Shown: in pieces, positions 22,001-31,788 of the stretch | Layout of the letters: every line of letters starts with the position of its first letter | Numbering within the stretch: the stretch's first letter is position 1 | Assembly (NCBI GenBank): GCA_036571765.1 | Contig: BROE01000020.1 | Coordinates: 12,657,276 to 12,721,275 of the forward strand | DNA: 64,000 nucleotides | DNA from: Plecoglossus altivelis | Lineage: Eukaryota; Chordata; Actinopteri; Osmeriformes; Plecoglossidae | Reading direction: 5' to 3' | Position numbers and translations under genes: made by a program | The notes under the pieces: generated by a model | Told to the model about the DNA's origin: nothing | Databases searched by the model: none | Seen by the model: only the letters and a program-made list of their open reading frames with translations

Positions 22001-23264
22001 TGTGTTGGTGTTTTTTCTTTCTTTTTTTCTTGTCTTTACTGTAATTAAGTTCTGGTCTACTTAGGTCTTTATGCCTAATGTTGTGGTAACATACTTTGTG
22101 TTTGTTAAGTCTGTTGGTCAGCGTCAAACGCCAATATTGTGTGCCACTCTTTTATACAGCCATAAATAGGAGTAAGGGAGATAGGTCTCATACCACGGAC
22201 CCGGCACCATAGGCTACATCTGTCCACCAAACGTTATTATCATTATTGATTTATGCACAAACAGACATTGGCATATCATTCAAAAGGGGTGTCATGTGGT
22301 CATAGAGAGGCTGTAGGAGGGATATTGTGACAGGAATTAGAATGAGACCGGACAGACAGTCCCTAGAAACGCACCATATTCCGCGCGCTTCAGTTCTTGC
22401 AAGTGGAAACTTAAAATGTGTGTCTATATCCGAGGTTTGGGTCGACAAATGGAAAAGCAATGCACCCGATTTGATTTATTAATAATACAAAATAGCTTTA
22501 TATTGATGTTTAAGGCGACTTCGGGCTGCTATCTTTAAGTAGCCTAACGTCAGAGTACCTCGTGTTTTATCAAGTTCACTGTTCGCACAATCCGTTGAGA
22601 TATTTTGACAGTTATGGAGCTGACTATGCATCGCTGTGAATGATGCGGAGCATTTATTCCCTCTGTAACAAATAAAACATCAGCTGTCCAAAGTATCCTA
22701 ATGAAACTCATACAGTCTGTTGCAGTCAGTGCCAGTAGCCTATACCCTTCAATTGGTCCAGGTCACCATGTCAACACATGGCAAAGAGTTGCTTTTCCTT
22801 TGGTGTAAATGAATGTAAATAGTTACAGTAAAGTGGTATTAATACTCACGCTCTGATGCCATAGTGATAACCGACTCTGTTGTGGCGTGATATTCATCCT
22901 CCTCCATAAACTCATCCTGGGAGGACGCGTCTCCTTGGAAGTCATGATGGTCAAGGAGCTGCTGAAGAGGAGGCGCCTTGGGCAGCAGCTGGTTCACCAC
23001 CTCCCGGCTAATATTGGGAGCCTGTTTGAGTCGCAGCTTGCTCAGGATTTGAGATTTGATGGTCTCCAGTCGCAGGACTTTACTCTGCTCTCGCCACACA
23101 CATGCAGAGCATTCGTGAGAACCCGCTTCCTCATCCAGGAGCGACAAACCGATGTCCGTGGGCATTTCGCTCGTTGGTGACAGAAAGAGGTTCGGCTCGT
23201 CACTCTCCGACAGTTCCAGACAAATTAGTACCATCAGACACAGTAAAAAGTTATACCTCGGCAT
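9636..23264 (-). CDS. gdf11: Growth/differentiation factor 11 (Gdf11), complete, 389 aa, 3 exons
   Basis: Secreted TGF-beta ligand of the GDF8/GDF11 group that signals through activin type II receptors and ALK4/5 and, in vertebrates, sets trunk-to-tail identity. CDS is complement(join(9636..10016, 11142..11515, 22850..23264)), 1170 nt. Residues 1-20 form a signal peptide (LLCLMVLICL core); the latency prodomain follows, with an N-glycosylation site (Asn84) and Gly111-Asp112 in a D-F-Q-G-D context where tolloid proteases cut this group. The furin site R-S-R-R is at 277-280, then a 109-residue mature domain with nine cysteines ending R-C-G-C-S. The mature stretch Y-C-S-G-Q-C-E-Y-M-F-M-Q-K is GDF11-type, not myostatin-type. 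Exons 2 and 3 are 374 and 381 nt, the sizes I recall for myostatin, and the phases (1, 0) also match. I chose the ATG at 23264; the frame stays open seven codons upstream but has no ATG there. Confidence 0.96.
10021..10070 (+). repeat. gdf11: G-rich tract abutting the gdf11 exon 3 acceptor
   Basis: About 48 nt almost wholly G with a few A on the plus strand, with more than four runs of G4-G6. On the gdf11 sense strand it is a C-rich polypyrimidine tract leading into the 3' splice site. Confidence 0.85.
10071..11141 (-). other. gdf11: gdf11 intron 2
   Basis: The intron spans 11141 down to 10017 (1.1 kb), donor GTAAGG. Apart from the G-rich tract next to its 3' end nothing was recognised in it. 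Confidence 0.85.
11142..11515 (-). CDS. gdf11: gdf11 exon 2 (prodomain)
   Basis: 374 nt, ttccacag acceptor and CTG|GTAAGG donor. It completes a codon split across intron 1 (C|CG, Pro139) and encodes the conserved prodomain body, including V-D-G-K-P-S-C-C-F-F-K-F and the W-G-I-D-I-N-A-F-D stretch. Confidence 0.96.
12819..12838. promoter_or_regulatory. Perfect palindrome resembling an RFX X-box
   Basis: GAGGTTGC-TCAG-GCAACCTC, an 8-bp perfect inverted repeat with a 4-nt centre. The core GTTGCTCAGGCAAC differs at two positions from the symmetric RFX site GTTGCCATGGCAAC. It lies in gdf11 intron 1. Confidence 0.4.
14963..14980. repeat. (CA)9 microsatellite
   Basis: Pure CA dinucleotide run. Confidence 0.95.
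15530..15650. repeat. Low-complexity C-rich then G-rich block
   Basis: Starts with three CATCC pentamers (catcccatcccatccc) and runs into a purine strand dominated by GGGGAGG. The two halves are roughly complementary in composition. Confidence 0.7.
15995..16107. repeat. (TG)n compound microsatellite
   Basis: About 110 nt of interrupted TG repeats. Long open frames on both strands here encode only Cys-Val or His-Thr runs and are artefacts. Confidence 0.95.
18451..18491. repeat. (TG)n microsatellite
   Basis: Interrupted TG run. Confidence 0.9.
18639..18681. repeat. (TG)n microsatellite
   Basis: Interrupted TG/TGCG run, about 150 bp from the previous one. Confidence 0.9.
20661..20702. repeat. 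(GA)n microsatellite
   Basis: GA-rich run with AAG interruptions; it makes the Arg/Glu-rich part of a chance open frame. Confidence 0.9.
22850..23264 (-). CDS. gdf11: gdf11 exon 1 (signal peptide and N-terminal prodomain)
   Basis: 415 nt, 138 codons and one base, from ATG at 23264 to gag c|GTGAGT. It encodes the hydrophobic signal peptide, the L-R-L-E-T-I-K-S-Q-I-L-S-K-L latency helix and the acidic E-D-E-Y-H-A-T-T-E segment typical of the GDF8/11 prodomain. Confidence 0.95.
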
Positions 23265-23608
23265 TGTTGTGCACTCGTCAGACAACAGAACTTTCTGCTC
23301 AGATTATCCCGTCCTGTTTTAGGTGTTTGTCGAAACCGGTTTTACCTTACCAAGATACCAGTGATGACCAATTAATGAAATAGGGTCGCCCTTTGAAACG
23401 ATTGTTTAGTAGGCATATAGTAACAAGCTGAAAAAAGTGCGTCTCAGTAGTGTATGTCGTAATCGTACTTGGTATTATCCTTCTAATTCATGCATAACGC
23501 GCCCCCATGCAATTGTTGTTTTGGTTGTCTTATCTCATAACAATTAAGTCCATAAGTGTCAGTGTTCAGATGTGTCATTAAAATGTGCAAGCACGTTCAA
23601 ATAGGGCT

Positions 23609-23617
23609 CTTTATATA
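23609..23617 (-). promoter_or_regulatory. gdf11: TATA box of gdf11
   Basis: TATATAAAG on the minus strand, inside GGAGATATATAAAGAGCC, 345 nt upstream of the ATG. A start site about 30 nt downstream (near 23580) would give a 5' UTR of about 315 nt. The position is inferred from the motif alone. Confidence 0.65.
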
Positions 23618-25242
23618 TCTCCGCTCCCTGGTGTCGTAATCCGTCTCCATTGGCTAAGATTGCAACAAAAGGCTTTTAGGTCTGTCACCAAGTCAAGAGG
23701 AGAGAGGGAGCAAAAGGGAGGGAGCAGGCTCGCTTATGAACTGCGGAGTAGATTGTACAGTTTGGTACTTTTACAAGGATTCAAACTTAAAGTATCTTGA
23801 CATGTCGTGTCAACGGAATAGGACTTTTCCTGCTATTCCTAAATTAATTTGAATGGTGTTTTGATTACAGCATAGTTCAAATGGGATGCACATTTATCAC
23901 GACATGTGTCGCCTATCCTTTAATCTCAATTAAAACATCTAATTGATTGGCTCGGTTGGTGTCAGAAACGTTTCAGTAAGTTGTGTGGTGTAAACTACTA
24001 CGTAAAGGCTGAATGCAATGAAGAAAGTTATCTTCACTTAGTTTTAAGTTGTTTGACGACACTAAACAGCTGTATGTTTATTTTTTACCAACATGCCAGG
24101 CCTATCAAAACTAATACAAAATGTAGTGGTTACACTGGCAATACGTTGATCTACAATTTCAATTTCAAGTGTATCATGTTCTTTTTTATGTTGGTATTCG
24201 AAGTCAATTTACTTTTCTTGTGGTAATCACAATGGCTTAATAGATACGTTTAAAAAACTTTATACAGTCTCAATAAATGTGTAATCAATCTATAATTTGA
24301 CAAGTTAGTTATCTTCAGGTCTAAGGGCTCACATTGTATTTATTGCATATGGTCTCTTTATTGATATAGCCTAATTACTGAATGGCCGACTAAATATAGT
24401 GCTAGTTCATCAAAAGTTAATGCAGCCATTTGCTACTGAAGAAATGACATGACAATTAGTAAGTGTGAAGTAATATAATTGAGCCTCTAGATGGCACAGT
24501 TAAGCCTACTTTTGATCAGTATAGTGCCTACAAAGTACTTTCAAATGAAGTTCCTCCCCTACCTATCATAAAGTAAATCTGTGCTTAAAAGGTTGACAAA
24601 CTCTCAATCACGTTTTTTTAACTATCTGAAGTGAATACCAAAATGTAGACATTGCACCACTGACGATAATGACTTTTCCTGTAGCTAAGAGTAATGGCCT
24701 GTTACTGTCACCTACTGGAGGAACGTAGCCCACAGCTGCTGCTGCAAATGGTAGGTCTCTATCAAGAGCATCAAGCATGAAGAGTAACATAAAGCATGAG
24801 TGGGCTACTATCATAAGAGCAACCACTCAGCTGTTGAGATACTGGTTTGTCACAAATACACACCACTTGTAATATAAATCTCCCATTAGCTTTAATGTAG
24901 ACATGTAAAAACGATGTAAAATCTATTCCTATGCATTATCTATTTTATTCGACAAATTAATAAGCTCGCTTCGTAAACATTACATTGTGTCAAACTTTTA
25001 CTGATCTGTACTCTTATTAAGTTTATCCCTCGTTACTTCTTATATATCAAGGGCGCAGTAGGCCTACGTAAAGACACAAATTCCACCCTCGCTCCAACGC
25101 CCGCCTACTCTATGAGCGTCAGTTCAAACCTACGCCCTCTACACACACTAAACAAAACATCGCAGGGCGCGTCTTGAGTTTTACTCATTTCATGAAGTTA
25201 TCAGGCAATTGCTAGACATTTTTTAGGTTTTGTCGTAGAAAA
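23618..25242. other. Divergent intergenic spacer gdf11 / LRRFIP-like gene
   Basis: Shared upstream region of two genes pointing away from each other. AT-rich, no coding exon seen. The last 200 nt (about 25045-25242) are relatively CpG-rich and are the likely promoter and 5' UTR of the LRRFIP-like gene; no TATA box was seen there. Confidence 0.6.
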
Positions 25243-25341
25243 ATGCATTCCGGGTCCTTTGAAAAAGCTGGTTCACCAAGGAAACGGACTCTTTCTCGAG
25301 GTGTAAGCGAGGATGAGTCGCTTCGCAACATAATCAAGGAG
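25243..25341 (+). CDS. LRRFIP-like exon 1
   Basis: 99 nt from ATG (context gtagaaaaATGC) to gag|GTAAAC. It encodes 33 residues, Ser/Arg-rich, ending S-L-R-N-I-I-K-E. Confidence 0.8.
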
Positions 25342-28300
25342 GTAAACGTCGTGAAATCACGTCGACATTGTTTACAGTCGTGTTCTAGTCTAGCCAATTC
25401 TCTAGGCTGATTTCGCTACGATAGACAATTTGATCCTCCCTATCAAATAATGCGTATTTACACGAAAGCCTATGTGTATCGCACTTAAAGGCTATTGTCT
25501 ATAAATAATACTTTAGCATAGCTTAGCTTAGCCCCTGTGTCTTGCTTAGTGGTTACTTCAAAAGTGCCTAAATTGATTACAAAACGCGAAACTGTGACTT
25601 CTTTACAGATATCGACTGACTTCGATCGTCCCATAATACTCAATCTCACTGGCAAATGTCTTTACACAATTTGTTACTGTAGCTACAAAACATAGGAGAA
25701 AATGTATTATTTGCTTAATCGTTGTCTACTCGAATATGCGTTAAAAAAGGCCATGTTCTAGCCTACGCAGCAAACGCTTTTGACAGGGACAGAGAGAAAA
25801 TGTTAAGCAATACCAAGCTTACAATGACATTCATCATGGAAATGGCTGCTTAATGAGGCAGTGACTAATACTTTCATGCATATATGGGTGTCTATGAGTT
25901 GAGGTGTATTGATTCATATTTAAAGATAAACTCCCGTGTCGCCTTCTCTGAAAAAGCTTACTTTTCTAAACAAGTCTTTAGATATCATTTTTCTCACATG
26001 GGTGTGAAATTATAGATGTCATGCATGTTAGGCCTTACTAGCGGACGACGAGCGTGGGCACAACATATTGAAAAATATTTTACAGAAAAGTTATGTCTAA
26101 CAGAACATTCCCTTGTTAACATTAAGACATGTCTTAAGTGGATCTTGTTTTTCGGTCAGGCTGAGAATTCCACCCGGCGCCTGACACGCAGCGACTCCAG
26201 GGGAACCCTCAAGAGGCGGAGTGAAAGTCAGGTAATGTACACTCAGGAAGTTGGGCCACTAATGGAAATATCATCACTGTCTGTCTTGTATCCCCTTTTG
26301 TGTAAATAGATCTGTTCTATTATTGCATGTGAAGTGACGTGCCTCTCTCTTTTTAATTTCAGCAGTTGGAGCAAGATCTGAGCATAGGATTCCCTGAAAT
26401 GGTGATAAGATGTACTTAGCGTTTTGCAAGGGCAACCCCAACCTAATAAAATGTGCCCTTGTTGTAGGCATATCGTCCCAGGAACCAGATAAACCTAACC
26501 ACAAATATACCTGTCCATGTCACATGATCAGATTAAACTGGTTTACTTTGTGTGTCTTGTACTGTTTGTACATGAATATGCTTCAGCTCTGATGTTCATT
26601 TTATGTGACCGGATAAAGCTGCTCACTCATACAGGCCTACTGGAGTGTTCTCAGTTAGCTGAAACACATTAGTCAGGAAGGTCATTTAAAGCTAGCATTT
26701 ATAATTCCTATTTGTTTGTGGGTGCAGGAAGAACTGCAGGAAAGCTACAAGGAAGTGGTCCAGGAGTTGAGTGGTCTGGAGGTTCAGCGAGAGACTCTGC
26801 TGTTCCAGGTGGATGTTCTACAGGATGCTCTGGAAGGGGTGGAAGAAATGCTGGCTGAAGCTCAGAGAGAAGCCAGCCAGACTAGCATGGTATGATCAAA
26901 CACATTCACACACAAAAAACACTTGACCTCTAATCATGCTAATATTCACCAAAACCCTGTGGAAATGGACTCCCAAATCCCTCTACAGGTCCTGTAGTGG
27001 TAAGGTAAACAGGTTTGTCCAGAAAAGAATGACCCATCTGACTTAGCAGGAGAAAATGTTCTGCAACATAATCACAGAACACCGCCCTAGTTGATAACGA
27101 TGTCTTCTTAAAACCGTCACAAATTGTTGAAGCAGAAGTTGGTAAGAATCTTGCATTCAGCACTCTTTAACTGCATTCTTCTAATGCCCTTCTGACCCTG
27201 ACATGTCTCTGTGTTAACAGGAGTTAGAGCGAGAAAGAGAGGCAAAGAAGAAGTTGGAGGATATGGTCAACTCTCTGATGCAGGAGGTGGAGAGACTAAA
27301 AGAGGTAATTAGAAACCAGAAGTTATGTAATCATACACAGGGACACAACCACAGGCTTCCTGGTTTTGGGCAGGAAGACTTACTAATGGCTTGTTAGTGC
27401 ATGCCATCTCTGGTTGCGTAACTCAGTTTGTCAGGGGGAGTGTCAGCTTGGTTCAGTCTTGCTTTGCTGAGCTTGACAGAGCGAGGTGTTTCTGCTGCTG
27501 GGAAATCACTGAGGTTAAGGAGCAATCCTCCTGTATATGTGTTCTCAAATGTACGTCTTAGACTATAAGACACATCTGATAAATAGTTTGGTGTTTTGGA
27601 TGCATTTAGCAACAAAAGCATTATTGCACATTCTGCATATTTAAGTATAACCAGGGTTGGCTAATGGTATGTTGTAACTCAAGAACGCAACCCCCACTCT
27701 TATCTTTGATTTGTCTTTAGTCATTGCTACAAAGTCCCTCTTCCCCTCAAAACTACAAATACATGAATTTTAGAAGACTGTAGAAGAGATTAGACATTTT
27801 ACTTGGACAGAGGGTCTTGGTTATGTAATGTCACAGGATATTGGCTGTTAACAGCCCAGTGTTTCCCTGTAACATGGCCTTGAGGCCTGTACCAAAGAAT
27901 GTCCTGCCACAGACCACTAAATGACAGATATACAGGTGATCCTGGTTTCCTGTTACAATCCAAAAACTGTGACAACTGGCTTTGCTATGTGACCTGCCCC
28001 TTCCTGTGTACTCCAGTATTCCAGTCAAAACCATGGAAGTCTTTGAGACTATACATGTTAGGGGTACGTTGTCACACCCCCACAGAAGGCTTGTTTAGCT
28101 TCCTAATTGGATGAACAAAAAAACCCCTTCTTAATGTGAACACGATTATCATTCATAACTATGTGTTAATGCATAATTGTCATGTTTTTGATCTTCAGGA
28201 GAGAAATACCATACCTTCAGTTCCGGTGTACACATTTATCAGAGAGGAGGAGGGGGTTCTGGCAAAACAAAAGGCATATGAAGGGAATGATCAAATAAAA

Positions 28301-28936
28301 AAGGAAGCAATGGAGAACATGGGAAATGCACCAACCGAGGAGGTAGATTCTTCTCAAGATGCACCTCTTTCAATCAATCGATTGGAAAGTATACCATTAG
28401 ACACTCAGAGGCATGGGTCGTCTGCGGAGACCAGCACTGGACTGCTCTCCTTCTTAAGGAAGGGGAAGGGGGAGCAGTCTACAGATAGTTATTCCAACCC
28501 CCCACCTCTCCATGATACTCAGCTTGGCTCATCGGTGGACTTGGAGGATGTGGGGGAGAGTACCGAGGATGGACAGAGCCCCCTGAGTAAGCTCCACAGG
28601 ATGGTCAACAAGACCTTTGGGCAGATGTCGTCTCTGGCACTGGGCAGCTCACCTTCTCAAGAAGGGGTTTTTGTGAGACCTGAAGAAAGCCAAACAGAGG
28701 GCAAGCGAGACACCTCTCCTGATAGCAACAACGACACAGACAGCATTAGCGCCTATGAGGATGCGTGTGCTGACACACCTGAGCTGGAGAATGTCTTCCC
28801 AGGGTTCTCTGGCCTGAACGGGACAGGGCTGACTGATGGTGCCTGTCCCAGTGCAGAGGAGCAGGATGGAGATCCAACCAACACAATCCAGACCAGTGAG
28901 GCCAGAAATCCCAACGACTCTTGTATTGTGTCATAA
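25243..28936 (+). CDS. LRRFIP-like coiled-coil protein, 397 aa, 6 exons
   Basis: CDS is join(25243..25341, 26160..26231, 26363..26401, 26728..26889, 27221..27304, 28199..28936), all introns phase 0. Residues 1-70 are basic and Ser-rich (R-R-L-T-R-S-D-S-R, then L-K-R-R-S-E-S). Residues 71-152 are a coiled coil; the segment L-L-F-Q-V-D-V-L-Q-D...E-E-M-L-A-E aligns by eye with the Y-Q-V-D-T-L-K-D...E-E-Q-L-A-E region of LRRFIP1/2 (flightless-interacting proteins). Residues 153-397 are acidic, Ser/Thr-rich and probably disordered, with a short basic-hydrophobic patch (L-L-S-F-L-R-K-G-K-G; M-V-N-K-T-F-G-Q). The protein ends C-I-V-S, a CaaX-type box that would favour farnesylation. LRRFIPs take part in Flightless, Toll/TLR and Wnt signalling; I do not transfer a specific role. 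It is much shorter than LRRFIP1 long forms. Family assignment is moderately sure; orthology is not. Confidence 0.85.
26160..26231 (+). CDS. LRRFIP-like exon 2
   Basis: 72 nt between ttcggtcag and GTAATG. It encodes 24 residues with basophilic kinase-type sites (R-L-T-R-S, K-R-R-S). Confidence 0.8.
26363..26401 (+). CDS. LRRFIP-like exon 3 (39-nt microexon-sized)
   Basis: 39 nt between tttaatttcag and GTGATA, encoding Q-L-E-Q-D-L-S-I-G-F-P-E-M. The acceptor is CAGCAG, so the first Gln may be optional. Its length, a multiple of three, would also let it be skipped in frame. Confidence 0.7.
26728..26889 (+). CDS. LRRFIP-like exon 4 (coiled coil)
   Basis: 162 nt, 54 residues, all heptad-like; this is the part that resembles LRRFIP1/2. 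Confidence 0.85.
27221..27304 (+). CDS. LRRFIP-like exon 5 (coiled coil)
   Basis: 84 nt, 28 residues, strongly charged coiled coil (E-L-E-R-E-R-E-A-K-K-K-L-E-D), acceptor gttaacag, donor GTAATT. Confidence 0.85.
28199..28936 (+). CDS. LRRFIP-like exon 6 (acidic tail, CaaX end)
   Basis: 738 nt including TAA, acceptor gatcttcag. Open for 245 codons with vertebrate coding character; it ends N-D-S-C-I-V-S. Confidence 0.88.
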   Translation, partial: ERNTIPSVPVYTFIREEEGVLAKQKAYEGNDQIKKEAMENMGNAPTEEVDSSQDAPLSINRLESIPLDTQRHGSSAETSTGLLSFLRKGKGEQSTDSYSNPPPLHDTQLGSSVDLEDVGESTEDGQSPLSKLHRMVNKTFGQMSSLALGSSPSQEGVFVRPEESQTEGKRDTSPDSNNDTDSISAYEDACADTPELENVFPGFSGLNGTGLTDGACPSAEEQDGDPTNTIQTSEARNPNDSCIVS

Positions 28937-30897
28937 CTCCTTGATGGCTTGCAGCCTATCGAGTGTAAAAGGGTCACATTTGTTCTGAACTCCTGGTGTA
29001 CCAGCTGATGGTCCATCTTCAAAAATCTTGATAACAATGCTGTTATGGTCAAAACACACCAACCTTTATCTTGGTCTGACAGAATTTGACATGAGGTCAA
29101 CTTGATGGTTCCTACTCTTCTTACACTGTTTGGCTTCCTTTCAGAGTGGAACTAGCTTGGTTTTCACACAGAAAACAAATTACTTTGTTTTTTTAAACAC
29201 ATTAGTCAAATCAGTTTAGCTCAACTTTAAACCCTTTTCATTAATAAGTAAATACTATCATGAATCAACACAGCTAGGAGCACAACTCTGTATCAAAACT
29301 GAACTTTGATCTAAATGATTTCTAAATATGGAGTCAGCTAGAAAGTACCAGCTGTCTGTGTACATACCAAACTGTCAGTCCACAGTTTATAGCCAGCTAT
29401 CACATTGGTGTGTTTTGGCCTTTAGCTATCATCATATCAAGTAACGTACATACACTTTTAAAAATCCAGTCTAGATCTTTTATCGCATGAATGACATGAC
29501 AAGTTGCGTTAATATATATTATATATTATTGTATGTAGGCATGCTTGATTCCTTTTTTCGTGTCCTAACTTTCTGATAATGCCTGTAGGCATACACAAAG
29601 TTATCAGGTATGTTGGAGACACAACACTGGTCTGTATCACATACTGTCTTTGATGCTGTTTCTGTGCTGCTAGAACTACTGCAGACCGCTGGCTGGTTTG
29701 CAGTCACAATAGAACACAACTCAAAACATAACGATAAAAAACTAAAAGGGTTCAAATGATACCATCTATGGGAATAGAACAACTTTTCTCGATCCTGCTA
29801 GCCTTTACAAGAATGTTTATTTTTATCTTCATGAAGGATTTGCCTTTGCTTAAACACCTCATCATATCTTAGGAACTTGAAAGATACAAATGGTTAAGTT
29901 TACACTGGCTACAGTGTGTCTGACAGATACGCAGACATTTGAAGGGCAACATTCCATATAATTGTACCTTTTAAGAGTTTTGGTATTGTACAGTCTCTGA
30001 AGTTTGTAACCAAATGTTTGCACAGTTGCAGTGAAACTACTGAATTTGGAAACAGCGATGAATTTTTTAATCTGACATTGCTTGTCAGTGCGTCCTCTGT
30101 TTTTATAGTTATCTGAGTTGTGCGGCTTGGGAACACAAATACTGCAATGTTTAATCTTCTCACAAGATGGTTTTGAAACATTCCTGTCCATATTTGAGGC
30201 AAAGCCATGAGATTGATCCGTTATTTCACAAAGAAATGTGCACTTTCTGCATGTTTACTTGTGACTGTATTTTGACTTGACATATGCATGTTTAACATGA
30301 ACTTGAGTTTTCCTCCTGTTACAAGGCATTCAAACACAGTATTTACATCTGCTTATACTGTATATGTATATATCAAGTCAGAAGCAGCTTACATTTCTTT
30401 ATATCCAGATAGTAATGTCTTAAGGGTGATGTTTTAAAGGGATTTAACTTACTATAAATGTTTTCTACTTTAAATATATACTTTTTAATTTTGATAATTG
30501 TGTTTTCTGAATGTTATGGATTTCTCAATTCTCGGTGTTTTCTGACGGCTGTTTTGAGCATATCGGATAGTACTAGTGTGGTTTTCAAACACACTGTGCT
30601 ATTTATTGTTAGTTTAATGAACAATATCATGTACAAATGCCCCTTTATGTCATGGTTTTATCAAGGTATAAATCTTTATCAAAAACCATTTTGCTGCATG
30701 CAAAAAACAGTCTTGCACAATTAGCTTTGGCTTGTACTTGACCAGATTTGTTGAAATGTCATGCTGGAAAGTGGCTAATTAGTTTCACACAATACTGTAT
30801 AGCTCTTTAAAATGAAGCAAGAATGCAGAGGTGCACATAATATTTACACCAAATAGGAATATGTATTTTTAGAATTGATTCTATTTTAAAGAATAAA
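28937..30897 (+). other. Probable 3' UTR of the LRRFIP-like gene
   Basis: AT-rich, non-coding, about 2 kb to an AATAAA at 30892-30897. Long open frames on the minus strand at 29862-30208 occupy two overlapping frames without homology and are taken as chance. Confidence 0.5.
30892..30897 (+). terminator. Candidate poly(A) signal, LRRFIP-like gene
   Basis: AATAAA on the plus strand in AAGAATAAATATTTTATA; it lies shortly before the candidate rab5 signals from the other strand. Confidence 0.45.
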
Positions 30898-31648
30898 TAT
30901 TTTATACAGTCATGATTTGGATGTTGGTCAATGTTATTGGTTTGGGATATTCAGTGCAAGTAAACAAAATAGTATACAAGTTAAATATTTGGTGGAGTGG
31001 TTTATTGTGTTATACTCTAAACAATATGTAATATGTAGTAATTTATTATCATGCTACCCTGATACTAAGTTAAAGGCATTGAAAAGACAATGTAAATATT
31101 ATCTTGACTATATGGAGAAAAAGAATATCAATACATTAAAATCTTGTCAAGTCTATATAGCATGCATTAATTACGAATGCACCACAATGAAAAATTCCAG
31201 GGTGAAAAAAACAAAATTCTGAATGCACTCACTAATGATTTTTTTCTATTTTAAAAGTTTTCTTTGTATAATTTTATTCATATTATAGTTCAACACTGTA
31301 TCCCCTTCAGGAATTGTTCTAGTCAGAAACATCCACACCGCTGATACAATTGCCCTTGTATGAAATCCTTTTTGTAAAATCACCTGAGATGAAAATGGAC
31401 TATCAAATGCACACACAGTTAGCCATACATCATTTAATTCCTTTGTACCTGACAGTTGGAATGCTATGTGGTTAAATAGGCTTATCTAAAAAAACAGCTA
31501 TCATAGCAACTTTCCCTTTCTGTTTGTGTAACTTAAGACACTCCTATTGAACTCCTATTGTAAATATTTTTTCTTATTCTCACAATCCTTTCTCACACAC
31601 TCTTATTCTTTTTACTGTGCTTGGTCAATTCCTTATCAACTATAGCGC
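30898..31648 (-). other. Convergent tail region / rab5 3' UTR
   Basis: Very AT-rich. Minus-strand AATAAA candidates for rab5 are at 31273-31278 and 31001-31006. No coding exon seen. Confidence 0.5.
31273..31278 (-). terminator. rab5b: Candidate poly(A) signal, rab5
   Basis: TTTATT on the plus strand, 371 nt past the rab5 stop on the minus strand. Confidence 0.4.
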
Positions 31649-31788
31649 TTAGTTTCCACAGCACTTGGCCTTGCTAGTCTGAGTAGACTGGTTGAGGTTG
31701 ACTCCTCCATCTCCTTGTCCTCTTGGTCTTCGACAGCCAGCACCAGCCCCTATGCCACCTGTCAGGTCAGTCTTTGGCAGTGTCTTCG
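31649..31788 (-). CDS. rab5b: rab5 last exon (hypervariable tail)
   Basis: 140 nt, acceptor gtcttctag. It encodes K-T-L-P-K, a Gly-rich stretch with an extra Cys and R-R-P-R, and the terminal K-A-K-C-C-G-N. Confidence 0.9.

Larger units (their letters stand above)
11516..22849 (-). other. gdf11: gdf11 intron 1 (11.3 kb)
   Basis: Phase 1 intron with donor GTGAGT. Nested features are listed separately: an X-box-like palindrome (12819), microsatellites (14963, 15995, 18451, 18639, 20661), a possible conserved element (17040-17290) and a coding-like GC-rich block (19690-20010). No complete nested gene was found; a 181-codon open frame from 20411 is judged chance. Confidence 0.85.

Noticed and set aside
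23265..23285. Seven-codon N-terminal extension of Gdf11
   Set aside because: The upstream codons begin with TTG, not ATG; the signal peptide follows directly from the ATG at 23264.
29862..30208. Two overlapping minus-strand open frames of about 100 codons
   Set aside because: They lie in the 3' UTR of the LRRFIP-like gene, overlap in different frames and show no recognisable protein.
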